A stretch of DNA of 64,000 nucleotides from JAKPUX01 sp035353815 (GTDB lineage Bacteria; Zhuqueibacterota; Zhuqueibacteria; Residuimicrobiales; Residuimicrobiaceae): positions 4,575-68,574 of the forward strand of contig DAOQAG010000021.1 of NCBI GenBank assembly GCA_035353815.1, written 5' to 3'. Of the stretch, positions 51,730 through 60,125 are shown in pieces. The notes beneath the pieces are model-generated. The model worked only from the letters and a program-made list of their open reading frames with translations, was not told where the DNA came from and did no database searches. The position numbers and the translations under genes were made by a program. Position 1 is the stretch's first letter. The number at the start of each line of letters is the position of its first letter.

Positions 51730-52764
51730 ATGGCTATGAACAACACTGATCTCATTGCGCGCATGCCCAAGGTGGAACTGCACCTCCACCTCGAGGGCGC
51801 CTTTACCCTGGAATTCTTGCTGGCGCAGATCCAGCATTACGATCCCGGGCAAGCGCCCGTCTCGCTTGAGGACCTGCGGCAGCGCTTCATTCTGCGCGAC
51901 TTTGACCACTTTATTGAAACCTGGTTCTGGAAAAACCGCTATTTCCGCTCGGCCCGGGATTTCGAACAATCAACCTACCAGACCCTGGCCAGCCTCTCGC
52001 AGCAAAACGTGGTTCATGTGGAAGCCTTTTTCTCACCCTGGGATTTTGCCGAGAGTGGCCTTGCGGCACCGGAAATCATCGAGGCCACCATTGCCGGCAA
52101 GTTGGCCGCCGAATGGGATTTCGGCATCAGCTGTGACCTGATCGCCGATCTGGTTCGGGATCACGGCCATCAAAGCGCCGGCAGCCGGCTGAAGGATGTC
52201 AAAAAGTACCGCGATCATATCGTCGCCATCGGCCTGGGGGGAAACGAGGCCCGCTACCCGGCGCATCTCTATGCCGATGTTTTTACGGAAGCCGGGCAGA
52301 GCGGCTTTCACCGTGTGGCCCATGCCGGGGAAGCGGCCGGGGCCGGCTCCATCCGCGAGGCCCTGCATCTGCTGCATGCCGAACGGATCGGCCATGGCAT
52401 CGCCGCTGTTCAGGATCCGGAGCTGATGGCCGAACTTCGCGATCGCCAGATTCCTCTGGAAATTTGCCCCACCAGCAATCTCATGACCCGAGTGGTAGGC
52501 GACCTCGCCCACCATCCGGTCAGGGAACTGTATCAGGAGGGGCTGCTGGTGACCATCAATTCCGATGATCCGACGATGTTCAACAGCACCCTCACCAATG
52601 AGTACCAGCTCCTGCACGACCAGCTTGGATTCAGCCTGAGCGATATGCGGCAGCTGGCCCTCAATGCGACCCATGCTTCATTCTTGTCCCCAGAAGAAAC
52701 GCACCGAATTACACAATCAATCGATCGTTTCTGGCAGCCGGTGAATCTTAACCAGGAAGCATAA
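51730..52764 (+). CDS. Adenosine deaminase family protein
   Basis: A 344-residue zinc amidohydrolase. All signature motifs are present: H18-L-H20-LEG, HAGE (198-201, catalytic glutamate), RIGHG (H222) and NSDDP (D279-D280). It deaminates adenosine or related 5'-modified adenosines (5'-deoxyadenosine, SAH in some clades). No clear Shine-Dalgarno precedes ATG 51730 and a second in-frame ATG lies two codons on, so the start is uncertain by a few residues. One base separates its stop from the permease gene. With the preceding hydrolase it forms an adenosyl-compound breakdown pair. Confidence 0.9.
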   Translation: MAMNNTDLIARMPKVELHLHLEGAFTLEFLLAQIQHYDPGQAPVSLEDLRQRFILRDFDHFIETWFWKNRYFRSARDFEQSTYQTLASLSQQNVVHVEAFFSPWDFAESGLAAPEIIEATIAGKLAAEWDFGISCDLIADLVRDHGHQSAGSRLKDVKKYRDHIVAIGLGGNEARYPAHLYADVFTEAGQSGFHRVAHAGEAAGAGSIREALHLLHAERIGHGIAAVQDPELMAELRDRQIPLEICPTSNLMTRVVGDLAHHPVRELYQEGLLVTINSDDPTMFNSTLTNEYQLLHDQLGFSLSDMRQLALNATHASFLSPEETHRITQSIDRFWQPVNLNQEA

Positions 52765-52765
52765 G

Positions 52766-53680
52766 ATGGAAAATCCAGTTGCAGCTATTCTTTTAGCCGC
52801 CGTGTCGGGATTGAGCCTGGCCCTGATCGGTGTCGCCTTTCGCATCGGTCAGTCCAGGAATGTTTTTCCCCTGCATATCGCGACCGCCATCGGCATCTGC
52901 GGGGCGCTCTTTTTCGGAATCCAGATGGATTGGGGATTGCTCCGGGAAATCCCTCTCTTCATTTTTATCCTGGCCCTGCTCAATGCCGGCGGACAAATCC
53001 TGGCCATGGAATTGACCAAGGTCAGCCTGAAAAAAGGCCCGCTCTCCCCGGTATGGTGCGCGCTCAACCTTAATTTTCTGGTGGTGATCATTTATTCCGG
53101 CATCGCCTTCCACGAGAATATCTCACTGTACCAGGGGCTGGCCTTGCTGTTCGGCATCTTGAGCGTGATCGCCGCCGCCAATATCGGCAGCACCGGCAGC
53201 GGCGAGAATCGCAAAATGACCCTGCGGGATAAGGTGATCTATGGTTCAATTTTGTTCGTGATCCTGATCGCCAACAGTGTCGTCTTTTTGACGATCAAGG
53301 ATCTCAGCACCCGGCTGGTGCCCGGCAAGGAGATGACCTATCTGGCGACCTACCTGCCGAATATCTATTTTATCCTCTACGCGATCATGGCAGTGCTTTG
53401 CGGCGCTGTGGTCGCCTTCCAGAAAACCCGGCCGCGCAGTGGTCTGGATCTGGTCAAGGTGGGATTGATGGCCGGCTGCGGCTCGATTGCGGGATTGTTC
53501 CTTCTCAGCCTCTGCGCCCGTTACCCGGCGGCCCTGGTGTTCACCGTGAACGGGGCGGTCACCATTCTCGGCGGCAGCCTGGCCTCGGTCTTCTTCTTCG
53601 GCGAGGCGCGCAGCCGGGCCTGGTACCTGACCATCGGCGCGGCCATCGTTGCCGTGGTCCTCTCCAACTTTACCCGCTAA
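52766..53680 (+). CDS. EamA/DMT-family permease
   Basis: A 304-residue inner-membrane protein with ten hydrophobic helices arranged as two EamA halves (about 1-140 and 155-302), an internal charged loop (GSGENRKMTLRDK) and the ending GGSLASVFFFGEARSRAWYLTIGAAI typical of the drug/metabolite transporter superfamily. Translationally coupled to the adenosine deaminase gene. It could export a deaminated nucleoside or import a precursor; direction and substrate are not readable. Confidence 0.82.
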   Translation: MENPVAAILLAAVSGLSLALIGVAFRIGQSRNVFPLHIATAIGICGALFFGIQMDWGLLREIPLFIFILALLNAGGQILAMELTKVSLKKGPLSPVWCALNLNFLVVIIYSGIAFHENISLYQGLALLFGILSVIAAANIGSTGSGENRKMTLRDKVIYGSILFVILIANSVVFLTIKDLSTRLVPGKEMTYLATYLPNIYFILYAIMAVLCGAVVAFQKTRPRSGLDLVKVGLMAGCGSIAGLFLLSLCARYPAALVFTVNGAVTILGGSLASVFFFGEARSRAWYLTIGAAIVAVVLSNFTR

Positions 53681-53708
53681 TTTTGCATTAATCTGACAGA
53701 AGGTCTCT

Positions 53709-54641
53709 ATGAAAAAACTATTCTCTCGTGGCAGCCTCCTGATGCTGACCTTGACGCTGGGGTTGTTCTCCCTCTCCTGGAAAAATCCCGAGCTGCCGAA
53801 AGTTGTGAGCTGTTCAGCTACCATGACCGAAATCGTCTATGAGCTTGGCGGGGGAGAGCAGGTGATCGGGGCGACCAGCTTTTGCTATTTCCCGGAGCAG
53901 GTCATTGCGGATAAAAAGAGCGGCCGGGTGGCGGTGGTCGGTGATTTTATCCATATTGATTATAAACTGGTGGATGCTCTCAAGCCGGATGTCATCCTGA
54001 CCGACACCAACATGCAGCGCCATCACGCCGATACGCTGCGGACGCTCGGGTACCATGTGCTGCATTACGAGCCGAATCACCTCGAGGACGTGCTGGCCTG
54101 TATAGAGGAGATTGGCAAGGCGATCGGCCGGGAAGAGAACGCGGCCAAAATGATCCAGCACATGCGCCAGGAATTCGCGGCGATCCGCCAGGTGAGTGAA
54201 ACCCTGCCCAAGGTCAATGTCTACATGGAGATCAACCACATGGGTCCGTGGACCTTCGGCAGCGAATCTCCGCTGCAGGACCTGATCGAGATCGCCGGTG
54301 GCAAGAACGTCTTTGCCGATACCACCACCGGTGTATTTTTGACCAACAACGCCGCTGTCGTCAAACGCAATCCCGACATTATTCTCTCTCCGATCTGGCT
54401 GGAGGCGGAATCGGGCGGCTGGAAAGGCATAACTCCGCTCGTTGAGATTTATACGCGGCCCGGCTATGGCGAGACCAATGCGGTCAAGCGCAGCCGCATT
54501 TCATACTATGATTCCGCCTTGATGAAGCATTTTGGCCCGCGCCAGGTCCTGGCGACAAAAAAGCTCGCCTATCTGCTGCATCCGGAGAATTTCAGCAATC
54601 CCCCGGATACGATCCCCTGGGAGCTGGGCTGGATCAAATAG
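53709..54641 (+). CDS. BtuF-like ABC transporter substrate-binding protein
   Basis: A 310-residue exported class III binding protein (PF01497-type), signal segment 1-26. Seen: PKVVSCSATMTEIVYELGGG, VIGATSFCYFPEQV, VVGDFIHIDYKLVDALKPDVILTD, and after the bridging helix VNVYMEINHMGPWTFG, IAGGKNVFADT and VVKRNPDIIL. This is the BtuF/FhuD/iron-siderophore fold, and the pattern is closest to proteins annotated as cobalamin-binding. No BtuC permease or BtuD ATPase is adjacent; the cluster ends here at a hairpin. Confidence 0.82.
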   Translation: MKKLFSRGSLLMLTLTLGLFSLSWKNPELPKVVSCSATMTEIVYELGGGEQVIGATSFCYFPEQVIADKKSGRVAVVGDFIHIDYKLVDALKPDVILTDTNMQRHHADTLRTLGYHVLHYEPNHLEDVLACIEEIGKAIGREENAAKMIQHMRQEFAAIRQVSETLPKVNVYMEINHMGPWTFGSESPLQDLIEIAGGKNVFADTTTGVFLTNNAAVVKRNPDIILSPIWLEAESGGWKGITPLVEIYTRPGYGETNAVKRSRISYYDSALMKHFGPRQVLATKKLAYLLHPENFSNPPDTIPWELGWIK

Positions 54642-54656
54642 GCGGGTCAAAGAGCA

Positions 54657-54685
54657 GGCCCATCCCCAGGCCACCGGGATGGGCC
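54657..54685 (+). terminator. Hairpin after the binding-protein gene
   Basis: GGCCCATCCC (54657-54666) pairs perfectly with GGGATGGGCC (54676-54685), 9-base loop. A T run (54700-54706) follows only after 15 bases, so it is a weaker terminator; it lies between convergent genes. Confidence 0.5.
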
Positions 54686-54723
54686 GGTTCATGACCAGGT
54701 TTTTTCTTCCGTACTTTCCAGCA

Positions 54724-55905
54724 CTACCGCAAGAATTCCTCCGGCTCCATGCGCAGGCATTCTTCGATAGCAAGACCGTCTGATCCTACCAGCCACTTTT
54801 TCACCGGCTTGAACTGTCTGGCGAACAAGCTCAGACCAGGCAGGCTCTCCTTGCGCCGGCCGCTCTTCACTTCGATGGCTGCGAGTTGGGCACCCTTGGC
54901 CAGCACAAAATCGACCTCATGATTACGCTCGTTCCAATAGTACAGCCGGATGGACGTGCCGCGAATGCGGTTTGCCAGATGTGCACCTATCGCGGATTCC
55001 GTGAGACGTCCCCAACCGGCGCTGTCCTGGCGAGCCTCCAGAAAGTTGAGACGCGAGTGCACACTCGCCAGTGCAGTGTTGAATACCTGCAATTTTGGAC
55101 TTGACGCCCGCTGTCTGACCAGCTGACCGCTGTATTTGCTCAATCCGCAAATTAATCCCGCATTTTCCAGCAGATCCAGGTAATGGGCAAGTGTCGTCGT
55201 ATTGCCCGCATCCTGGAGCTGCCCGGTCATTTTTTGATAGGACAGGATCTGACCGGAATAGCCGCATCCCAGTTCAAATACTCTCTTGAGCAAGGCGGGT
55301 TTATCAACGCGCGTCATGAGCAAGATATCCCGTGCGATGCTGGTCTCTACCAGTGAATTCAGTATATAGTTTGCCCATCGATCATGGTCCGTTATCAAAG
55401 CAGCAGCGCCTGGATAGCCGCCGTAAAAAATGAACTGGTCCAGGCTCCATGAAAATGCAGCCTGCATTTCGGCCAGAGACCAGTGCGTCACGGGCAGGAT
55501 CTCGAAACGTCCTGCCAGACTCTCGGATAATCCTTTTTGCATAAGTAGGGGAGAGGAGCCAAGCAGCATCACCTGCAAGCGGCTTTTTTGCTGTGTATCT
55601 TCGTCCCACAGCAGTTTGACCGTTTCTGACCAGTCGGGGATTTTTTGAATTTCATCGAGGATGAGAAGAGCTTGGCTCGATCGTGACAGCCGGCGACCGA
55701 TTTCCCATTGCTGTTCAAGCCAGACCGTTCCCTTGAGACCCGGATCATCCGCGGAACTGTAATGTGTCGATTTCAGGCGCGATTCGAGAATTTGTTGTGC
55801 GAGTGTAGTCTTTCCGGTTTGCCTGGGGCCCGCGAGGATTTGAAGAAAACACCGCGGCTCTTGCAGCCTCTTCTGAATTTGATCAAATACAGGCCGGTGA
55901 TACAT
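54724..55905 (-). CDS. AAA ATPase with DUF4143 C-terminal domain (first copy)
   Basis: A 393-residue P-loop ATPase of the AAA_14/DUF4143 family. Walker A GPRQTGKTT (26-34), Walker B ALLILDEIQKIPDW, sensor LGSSPLLMQKGLSESLAGR, a winged-helix-like middle and a C-terminal domain with NHEVDFVLAKGAQLAAIEVKSG, a PD-(D/E)xK nuclease-like core (D, E-x-K). These genes are abundant, mobile and of unknown role, sometimes proposed as antitoxin-like or defence-linked. RBS GAGGAG precedes ATG 55905. Its promoter carries two palindromes, suggesting autoregulation or control by a small repressor. Confidence 0.88.
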   Translation of the reverse strand: MYHRPVFDQIQKRLQEPRCFLQILAGPRQTGKTTLAQQILESRLKSTHYSSADDPGLKGTVWLEQQWEIGRRLSRSSQALLILDEIQKIPDWSETVKLLWDEDTQQKSRLQVMLLGSSPLLMQKGLSESLAGRFEILPVTHWSLAEMQAAFSWSLDQFIFYGGYPGAAALITDHDRWANYILNSLVETSIARDILLMTRVDKPALLKRVFELGCGYSGQILSYQKMTGQLQDAGNTTTLAHYLDLLENAGLICGLSKYSGQLVRQRASSPKLQVFNTALASVHSRLNFLEARQDSAGWGRLTESAIGAHLANRIRGTSIRLYYWNERNHEVDFVLAKGAQLAAIEVKSGRRKESLPGLSLFARQFKPVKKWLVGSDGLAIEECLRMEPEEFLR

Positions 55906-55920
55906 GGCATGCTCCTCAAT

Positions 55921-55968
55921 TTACTCAATAGTCTGAGTAAATTTACTCAATAGATTGAGTAAAAGCAA
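55921..55968 (-). promoter_or_regulatory. Promoter with twin 20-bp palindromic operators
   Basis: On the minus strand TTGCTT (55968-55963), 17 bp, TAAATT (55945-55940) forms a promoter. Two near-identical palindromes of the form TTACTCAATAGATTGAGTAA lie at 55943-55962 (filling the spacer) and 55921-55940 (covering the transcript start), with centres 22 bp apart, about two helical turns. The second differs by GTC for GAT in the middle. The layout is that of a repressor binding cooperatively. The rest of 55969-56217 is AT-rich and shows no gene. Confidence 0.7.
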
Positions 55969-56217
55969 GATGTTTTCATTCGAATCCAAATGGCCAGACA
56001 AATGTAAGGACTCAACGCTCACTCGTCAACAGATACTCATAAAGTCTAGGAAGAAAAGGACTTGAGCAAAATGCAGTATTTACTTGCTTTTTGCAGCGCA
56101 TTCCTTAAATTAAAGATGCAAGGCAGGCACTTATGGGATTGAAGAAACTTTGAAGACTAAAACTGCTGCTTATTTAGTTGAGATAAGTTTTAAAAAAATC
56201 GTGGAGAGGGCAACGCC

Positions 56218-57717
56218 GTGCTCACTCGTTTAAAAGTCTGCGGATTTAAAAATCTGGTTGAGTGCGAGATTTTTTTTGGGCCGTTCACCTGCATTGCGGG
56301 GCCAAATGCAGTTGGGAAATCCAATTTATTTGACGCGATTAGATTTCTTAGCGCTTTAGCCAACAACACGCTCATGGATGCTGCACTATCTGTACGATCT
56401 GAAAGTAGAAAGACTTCTGATATTCGGAATCTTTTTCACAGGGTTGGGGATAAGTATGATACAAGCTTGAAGTTAGAAGCAGATATGATTCTGCCAAAAA
56501 TAGGAACAGACGATTTAGGGCAGAAAGCAGAGGCGACAATAACTTTTGTGAAATATCGAATCGAAATTGGCTATCGTATCGATGAAACACTGCCAACCCT
56601 TGGCTCACTGGAATTGTTGCAAGAGGAGCTGGAGCATATTAAAATTGGAGATGCTCCTAAATTGTTAAAATTTCCTCACAAACCAAGAGATTGGCGAAAT
56701 TCAGTTCTGACCGGACGAAGGACAGCACCGTTTATTTCCACGAGCATCGATAATGGCAACCGAATAATAAAATTGAGCCAGGATAAGACAGGGGGAAGAC
56801 CTAAATCATTTTTGGCTAAAGACATGCCAAGGACTGTATTGTCCACTGCCAACGCTGCAGAAAGTCCCACGGCATTGTTGGCTCGCCGAGAGATGCAATC
56901 GTGGAAGCAATTGCAGCTCGAACCTTCAGCAATGCGGGAACCCGATTCTTTTAGCACTCCCTCTGGCCTTGGCGTTGATGGATCTCATCTTGCTGCAACG
57001 CTATATTATTTATCCAGGAAACAAATCTTCGATAGTTCCCAGGCAGATCTGAACAACTCCTTCATTTTTGATAGGATAGCTGCCAGGCTTTCAGAATTAA
57101 TTGATGATGTACGTGAGGTATCTGTTGATAGAGATCAAAAAAGAGAGCTGTTAACTCTTAGAATTCGAGAAAAAGATGGTACTTTTCATCCTGCTCGATC
57201 GCTTTCAGATGGGACACTTCGATTTCTAGCTTTAACAGTGCTCGATATGGATCCGAATTCGAATGGGCTGATTTGTCTGGAAGAACCGGAAAATGGCATT
57301 AATCCTCAAAGAATACCTGCTATGATTCGTCTGTTGCAGGACATAGCTTGTGATGCCGAAAGCCCTGTCGGGCCTGACAATCCCCTGAGACAAGTTATAG
57401 TGAATACTCACTCCCCGGTGGTGGTAGGACAGGTAGCTGACGAAAGCTTGCTCATTGCCGAGTCGAAACAGATGCTGCGAGAGGGGACAAGATTCAAGGC
57501 CGCTGAATTTAGTTGGTTACCTGAAACATGGCGTTGTTCGGTTAAACCCTCTGCTAAACCAGTAGCCCGAGGAAAGGTGATGACCTATTTAAATCCAATA
57601 AAAACAGATTACTATGGAATTGACAGTAATCAGCCTAGTTCACATCGTGCAGTTCGACGAGTGATGGATCGTGAAGATTTGCAGTTCAATCTTCCACTGT
57701 TTGAGTCAGATGAATAG
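56218..57717 (+). CDS. AAA_15/AAA_21-type (SMC-like) ATPase, probable defence gene
   Basis: A 499-residue ABC/SMC-like ATPase. Walker A GPNAVGKSN (28-36), ABC-type signature SLSDGTLRFLAL (about 335-346), Walker B LICLEEPENGINP and the H-loop VNTHSPVVV. This is the layout of OLD/RecF-like ATPases that partner nucleases in two-gene systems. GTG 56218 is preceded by GGAGAGG. Base composition is clearly AT-richer than the rest of the window. The stop overlaps the start of the next gene by 8 bases, so the two form a coupled unit. Confidence 0.85.
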   Translation: MLTRLKVCGFKNLVECEIFFGPFTCIAGPNAVGKSNLFDAIRFLSALANNTLMDAALSVRSESRKTSDIRNLFHRVGDKYDTSLKLEADMILPKIGTDDLGQKAEATITFVKYRIEIGYRIDETLPTLGSLELLQEELEHIKIGDAPKLLKFPHKPRDWRNSVLTGRRTAPFISTSIDNGNRIIKLSQDKTGGRPKSFLAKDMPRTVLSTANAAESPTALLARREMQSWKQLQLEPSAMREPDSFSTPSGLGVDGSHLAATLYYLSRKQIFDSSQADLNNSFIFDRIAARLSELIDDVREVSVDRDQKRELLTLRIREKDGTFHPARSLSDGTLRFLALTVLDMDPNSNGLICLEEPENGINPQRIPAMIRLLQDIACDAESPVGPDNPLRQVIVNTHSPVVVGQVADESLLIAESKQMLREGTRFKAAEFSWLPETWRCSVKPSAKPVARGKVMTYLNPIKTDYYGIDSNQPSSHRAVRRVMDREDLQFNLPLFESDE

Positions 57718-58306
57718 TATTACATACACCTTACTTTCGGACGGACCCTTTGACATTGCACTCAGGCCGATTTTGACCTGGTTGCTCATTACCAATGGAG
57801 TTCGATTTGCGATCCAAGCTGAATGGGCTGATCTTCGCACACTAAAAAATCCACCAACGGTACTTGCCCATAGGATATCTGCTGCTATCCAGAATTATCC
57901 TTGTGATCTAGTATTCATTCATCGCGATGCAGAACGACAGAGTAGGACGGATCGTGTCCGAGAAATAAGGCGAGCCATAGATGCTCTCTCTTGCATTATA
58001 GAATATCCCCCCTACATTTGTGTTATTCCCGTACGTATGACAGAGGCGTGGCTTTTTTTTGAAGAGCAGGCAATACGTACAGCTGCCGGCAATTCACATG
58101 GCAGGGAATTGCTGGATCTACCTCCGCCGCGTAAAATAGAAAGCTTGCCTGATCCTAAGAGTCTTTTATATGACCTCTTGAGATCGGCAAGCGGTTTGAG
58201 AGGGCGTCGTTTGAATAATATGCCCGTTAGCGTCTATGCTGCACGAGTTTCAGAATTGATCGAAGATTTTTCACCACTGAGGCAGTTATCAGCTTTTAGT
58301 GCTTGA
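57710..58306 (+). CDS. TOPRIM/DUF4276-like partner protein
   Basis: A 198-residue protein overlapping the ATPase stop (ATGAATAG). It has a TOPRIM-like arrangement: LLSDGPFDIALRPILTWLL at the N-terminus, LVFIHRDAERQSRTDR with the conserved acidic residue, and VIPVRMTEAWLFFEE, as in DUF4276 proteins. In AbiL, PARIS and related systems an SMC-like ATPase is paired with such a predicted nuclease effector. I therefore read the pair as a candidate anti-phage module, though the exact system type cannot be assigned from sequence alone. Confidence 0.7.
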   Translation: MNSITYTLLSDGPFDIALRPILTWLLITNGVRFAIQAEWADLRTLKNPPTVLAHRISAAIQNYPCDLVFIHRDAERQSRTDRVREIRRAIDALSCIIEYPPYICVIPVRMTEAWLFFEEQAIRTAAGNSHGRELLDLPPPRKIESLPDPKSLLYDLLRSASGLRGRRLNNMPVSVYAARVSELIEDFSPLRQLSAFSA

Positions 58307-58588
58307 GGCAGAAGTAAAACAAGTTATCGTCGAACGTGGCTGGGGCTGATCATAAACCACGACCATATATGACCCTGCATTTAATCATGCGCGCTATGGG
58401 AATACTGCAGGTTCACAGAAAAAAGTCTTATCGCGCTATTATTGCCTTGATTACTCTGCCGGAAAGACCGGGTCTTTGCATGCGCCCAGGCTGGCAGTAC
58501 GGCACAGCGTCCGTCGCAAGCACACCCGGACTGATGGCGAGAGTGCAGCGAGCGCTGCTAATGCCGCGTTCCTACCCCAGGTTTGTCA
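58307..58588. other. Noncoding stretch between the defence pair and the second DUF4143 gene
   Basis: About 280 bp with only short frames. GCTGGGGCTGATCAT (about 58340) is echoed by GCTGGGGCTGATTC at about 59995, possibly remnants of one element flanking the island. No gene, tRNA or clear attachment site was recognised. Confidence 0.35.
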
Positions 58589-59758
58589 TCAGATGAAAAA
58601 GAGGGTGGGGTCAAATTCATGCAACAAGTGGGAAAATGATACGGCATGCACCTGGTCAGCCAACGGAAAGGAATGATCGCCTGCGTGGATAACATAAAGA
58701 TGCGTCAGCTTGAGCGTCTCGAGCGTACTGTGCATTGAAGCGGTGAGATGAGGTGTTGTCGTGCGCTTGATTTCCACGCCGATTCTTTTTTGTCCGCGCA
58801 TGAACAAGAGATCCAATTCCGCTCCGCTGTAGGTTCCCCAAAAGAAGCAATCGCTATAATCGAGTCCCAACTGTATCACCAATTGCTCGATGACAAACCC
58901 TTCCCATGATGCCCCGACTTTGGGATGTCCCTCGAGTTCATTCGCCGTTTTGATATTCAGTAAGCTATGCAGCAGGCCGCTGTCGGCCAAGTAAATCTTG
59001 GGCGCTTTAATTTGCCGTTTTGCGATGTTCACGAACCAGGGTTGGAGCTGCCGCACGACGAGGGCGGCGGACAGCATATCGAGATAGCGCCTGATGGTGA
59101 CATGGGAGATGCCGAGGGATCGTCCGATTTCTGAAGCATTAAAAAGCTGACCATGATAGTGGGCCAGCATGGTCAAGAAACGCCGCAGGGTGGTGGCGTT
59201 GATATTGAATCCGAACTGGGGAATATCCCTCTCGAGAAATGTCCTGATAAAGCCCTTGCGCCATTCATCGCTTAGAGGCAGTGTGCGCGCCAGAAACGAA
59301 CGCGGAAAACCACCGCGCAGCCATAGTTTTCTATGTTCCTGCGAGCCGACTTCAAGAAGAGAAAAGGGAAAGAGCTCGTGGTAGATGATGCGTCCCGCCA
59401 GAGACTCGGAACTTTGTCGCAGCAGGTCAGGCGAAGCGCTGCCCAATATTAAAAAGCGAGCGTTATTGTCAGACCGATCGACCAATACTCGAAGCACAGT
59501 GAACAAACCCGGCAGACGCTGTATCTCATCGATCACGACAAGGCCTTTAAGGCCTTTTAAACCCAGCATAGGGTCAGATAGCCGTGCCAGGTCTTCCGGA
59601 TTCTCCAGATCAAAGAATGCGGCGCCGCCGGCTATCTGCTCGGCCACCTGGTGTGCCAGCGTCGTTTTGCCGACCTGGCGTGCACCGATAATGCCAACGA
59701 CAGGATGGGATTCGATTAAATGCCTGACTTGTTTGATTTGCTCAGTGCGTATGATCAA
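58589..59758 (-). CDS. AAA ATPase with DUF4143 C-terminal domain (second copy)
   Basis: A protein of about 389 residues. Walker A GARQVGKTT, Walker B GLVVIDEIQRLPGL, LGSASPDLLRQSSESLAGR, a winged-helix segment (NASEIGRSLGISHVTIRRYL) and a C-terminal nuclease-like domain (GAELDLLFMRGQKRIGVEIK). TTG 59758 is preferred because AAGGA lies 9 bases upstream; an alternative TTG at 59803 has no ribosome site and lies only about 13 bases after the predicted transcript start. It belongs to the same family as the copy at 54724 but is clearly diverged, not a recent duplicate. Confidence 0.82.
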   Translation of the reverse strand: MIIRTEQIKQVRHLIESHPVVGIIGARQVGKTTLAHQVAEQIAGGAAFFDLENPEDLARLSDPMLGLKGLKGLVVIDEIQRLPGLFTVLRVLVDRSDNNARFLILGSASPDLLRQSSESLAGRIIYHELFPFSLLEVGSQEHRKLWLRGGFPRSFLARTLPLSDEWRKGFIRTFLERDIPQFGFNINATTLRRFLTMLAHYHGQLFNASEIGRSLGISHVTIRRYLDMLSAALVVRQLQPWFVNIAKRQIKAPKIYLADSGLLHSLLNIKTANELEGHPKVGASWEGFVIEQLVIQLGLDYSDCFFWGTYSGAELDLLFMRGQKRIGVEIKRTTTPHLTASMHSTLETLKLTHLYVIHAGDHSFPLADQVHAVSFSHLLHEFDPTLFFI

Positions 59759-59822
59759 AATGGGATATCCTTGAAAAATGAAAGATAGTATTTCATTATT
59801 CAATTAGGAGAAAATAATAAGT

Positions 59823-59851
59823 ATAATATAATTAATTTAATAAGCTATCAA
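59823..59851 (-). promoter_or_regulatory. Predicted promoter of the second DUF4143 gene
   Basis: On the minus strand TTGATA (59851-59846), 17 bp, TATTAT (59828-59823) in a strongly AT-rich context. The remaining gap up to 60125 contains no gene that I can support. Confidence 0.55.
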
Positions 59852-60125
59852 TGTAATTTATGAATTGCAAGGATGATTGTCAAGAAATAATTGTGTGAAG
59901 TGAATATGCAGGATTGCCGTAAGAGCGTTTGCGCTGTCTGCCCGAATACCGGCACAACATAGAGCACCACAAGCTGATGTCGAGGCTGGCTATCGCTGGG
60001 GCTGATTCTGTTTGCGTCGTGGTGGCCTCCACGAATCGTGTCGGATGCTGTTTTTATCCCGGTGGATGCCTAAAGCTCTCTTCTGTTTAACTTTTACCTC
60101 ATTAGGATGCAGGAGATAATGAGTT

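Noticed and set aside
53709..54723. BtuC/BtuD genes completing the ABC importer
   Set aside because: The binding-protein gene is followed by a hairpin and a convergent unrelated ATPase; no permease or ATPase of that type occurs nearby. The only ABC ATPase of transporter type is MacB-like.
58336..58596. 86-residue frame after the defence pair
   Set aside because: No ribosome binding site and no recognisable sequence.
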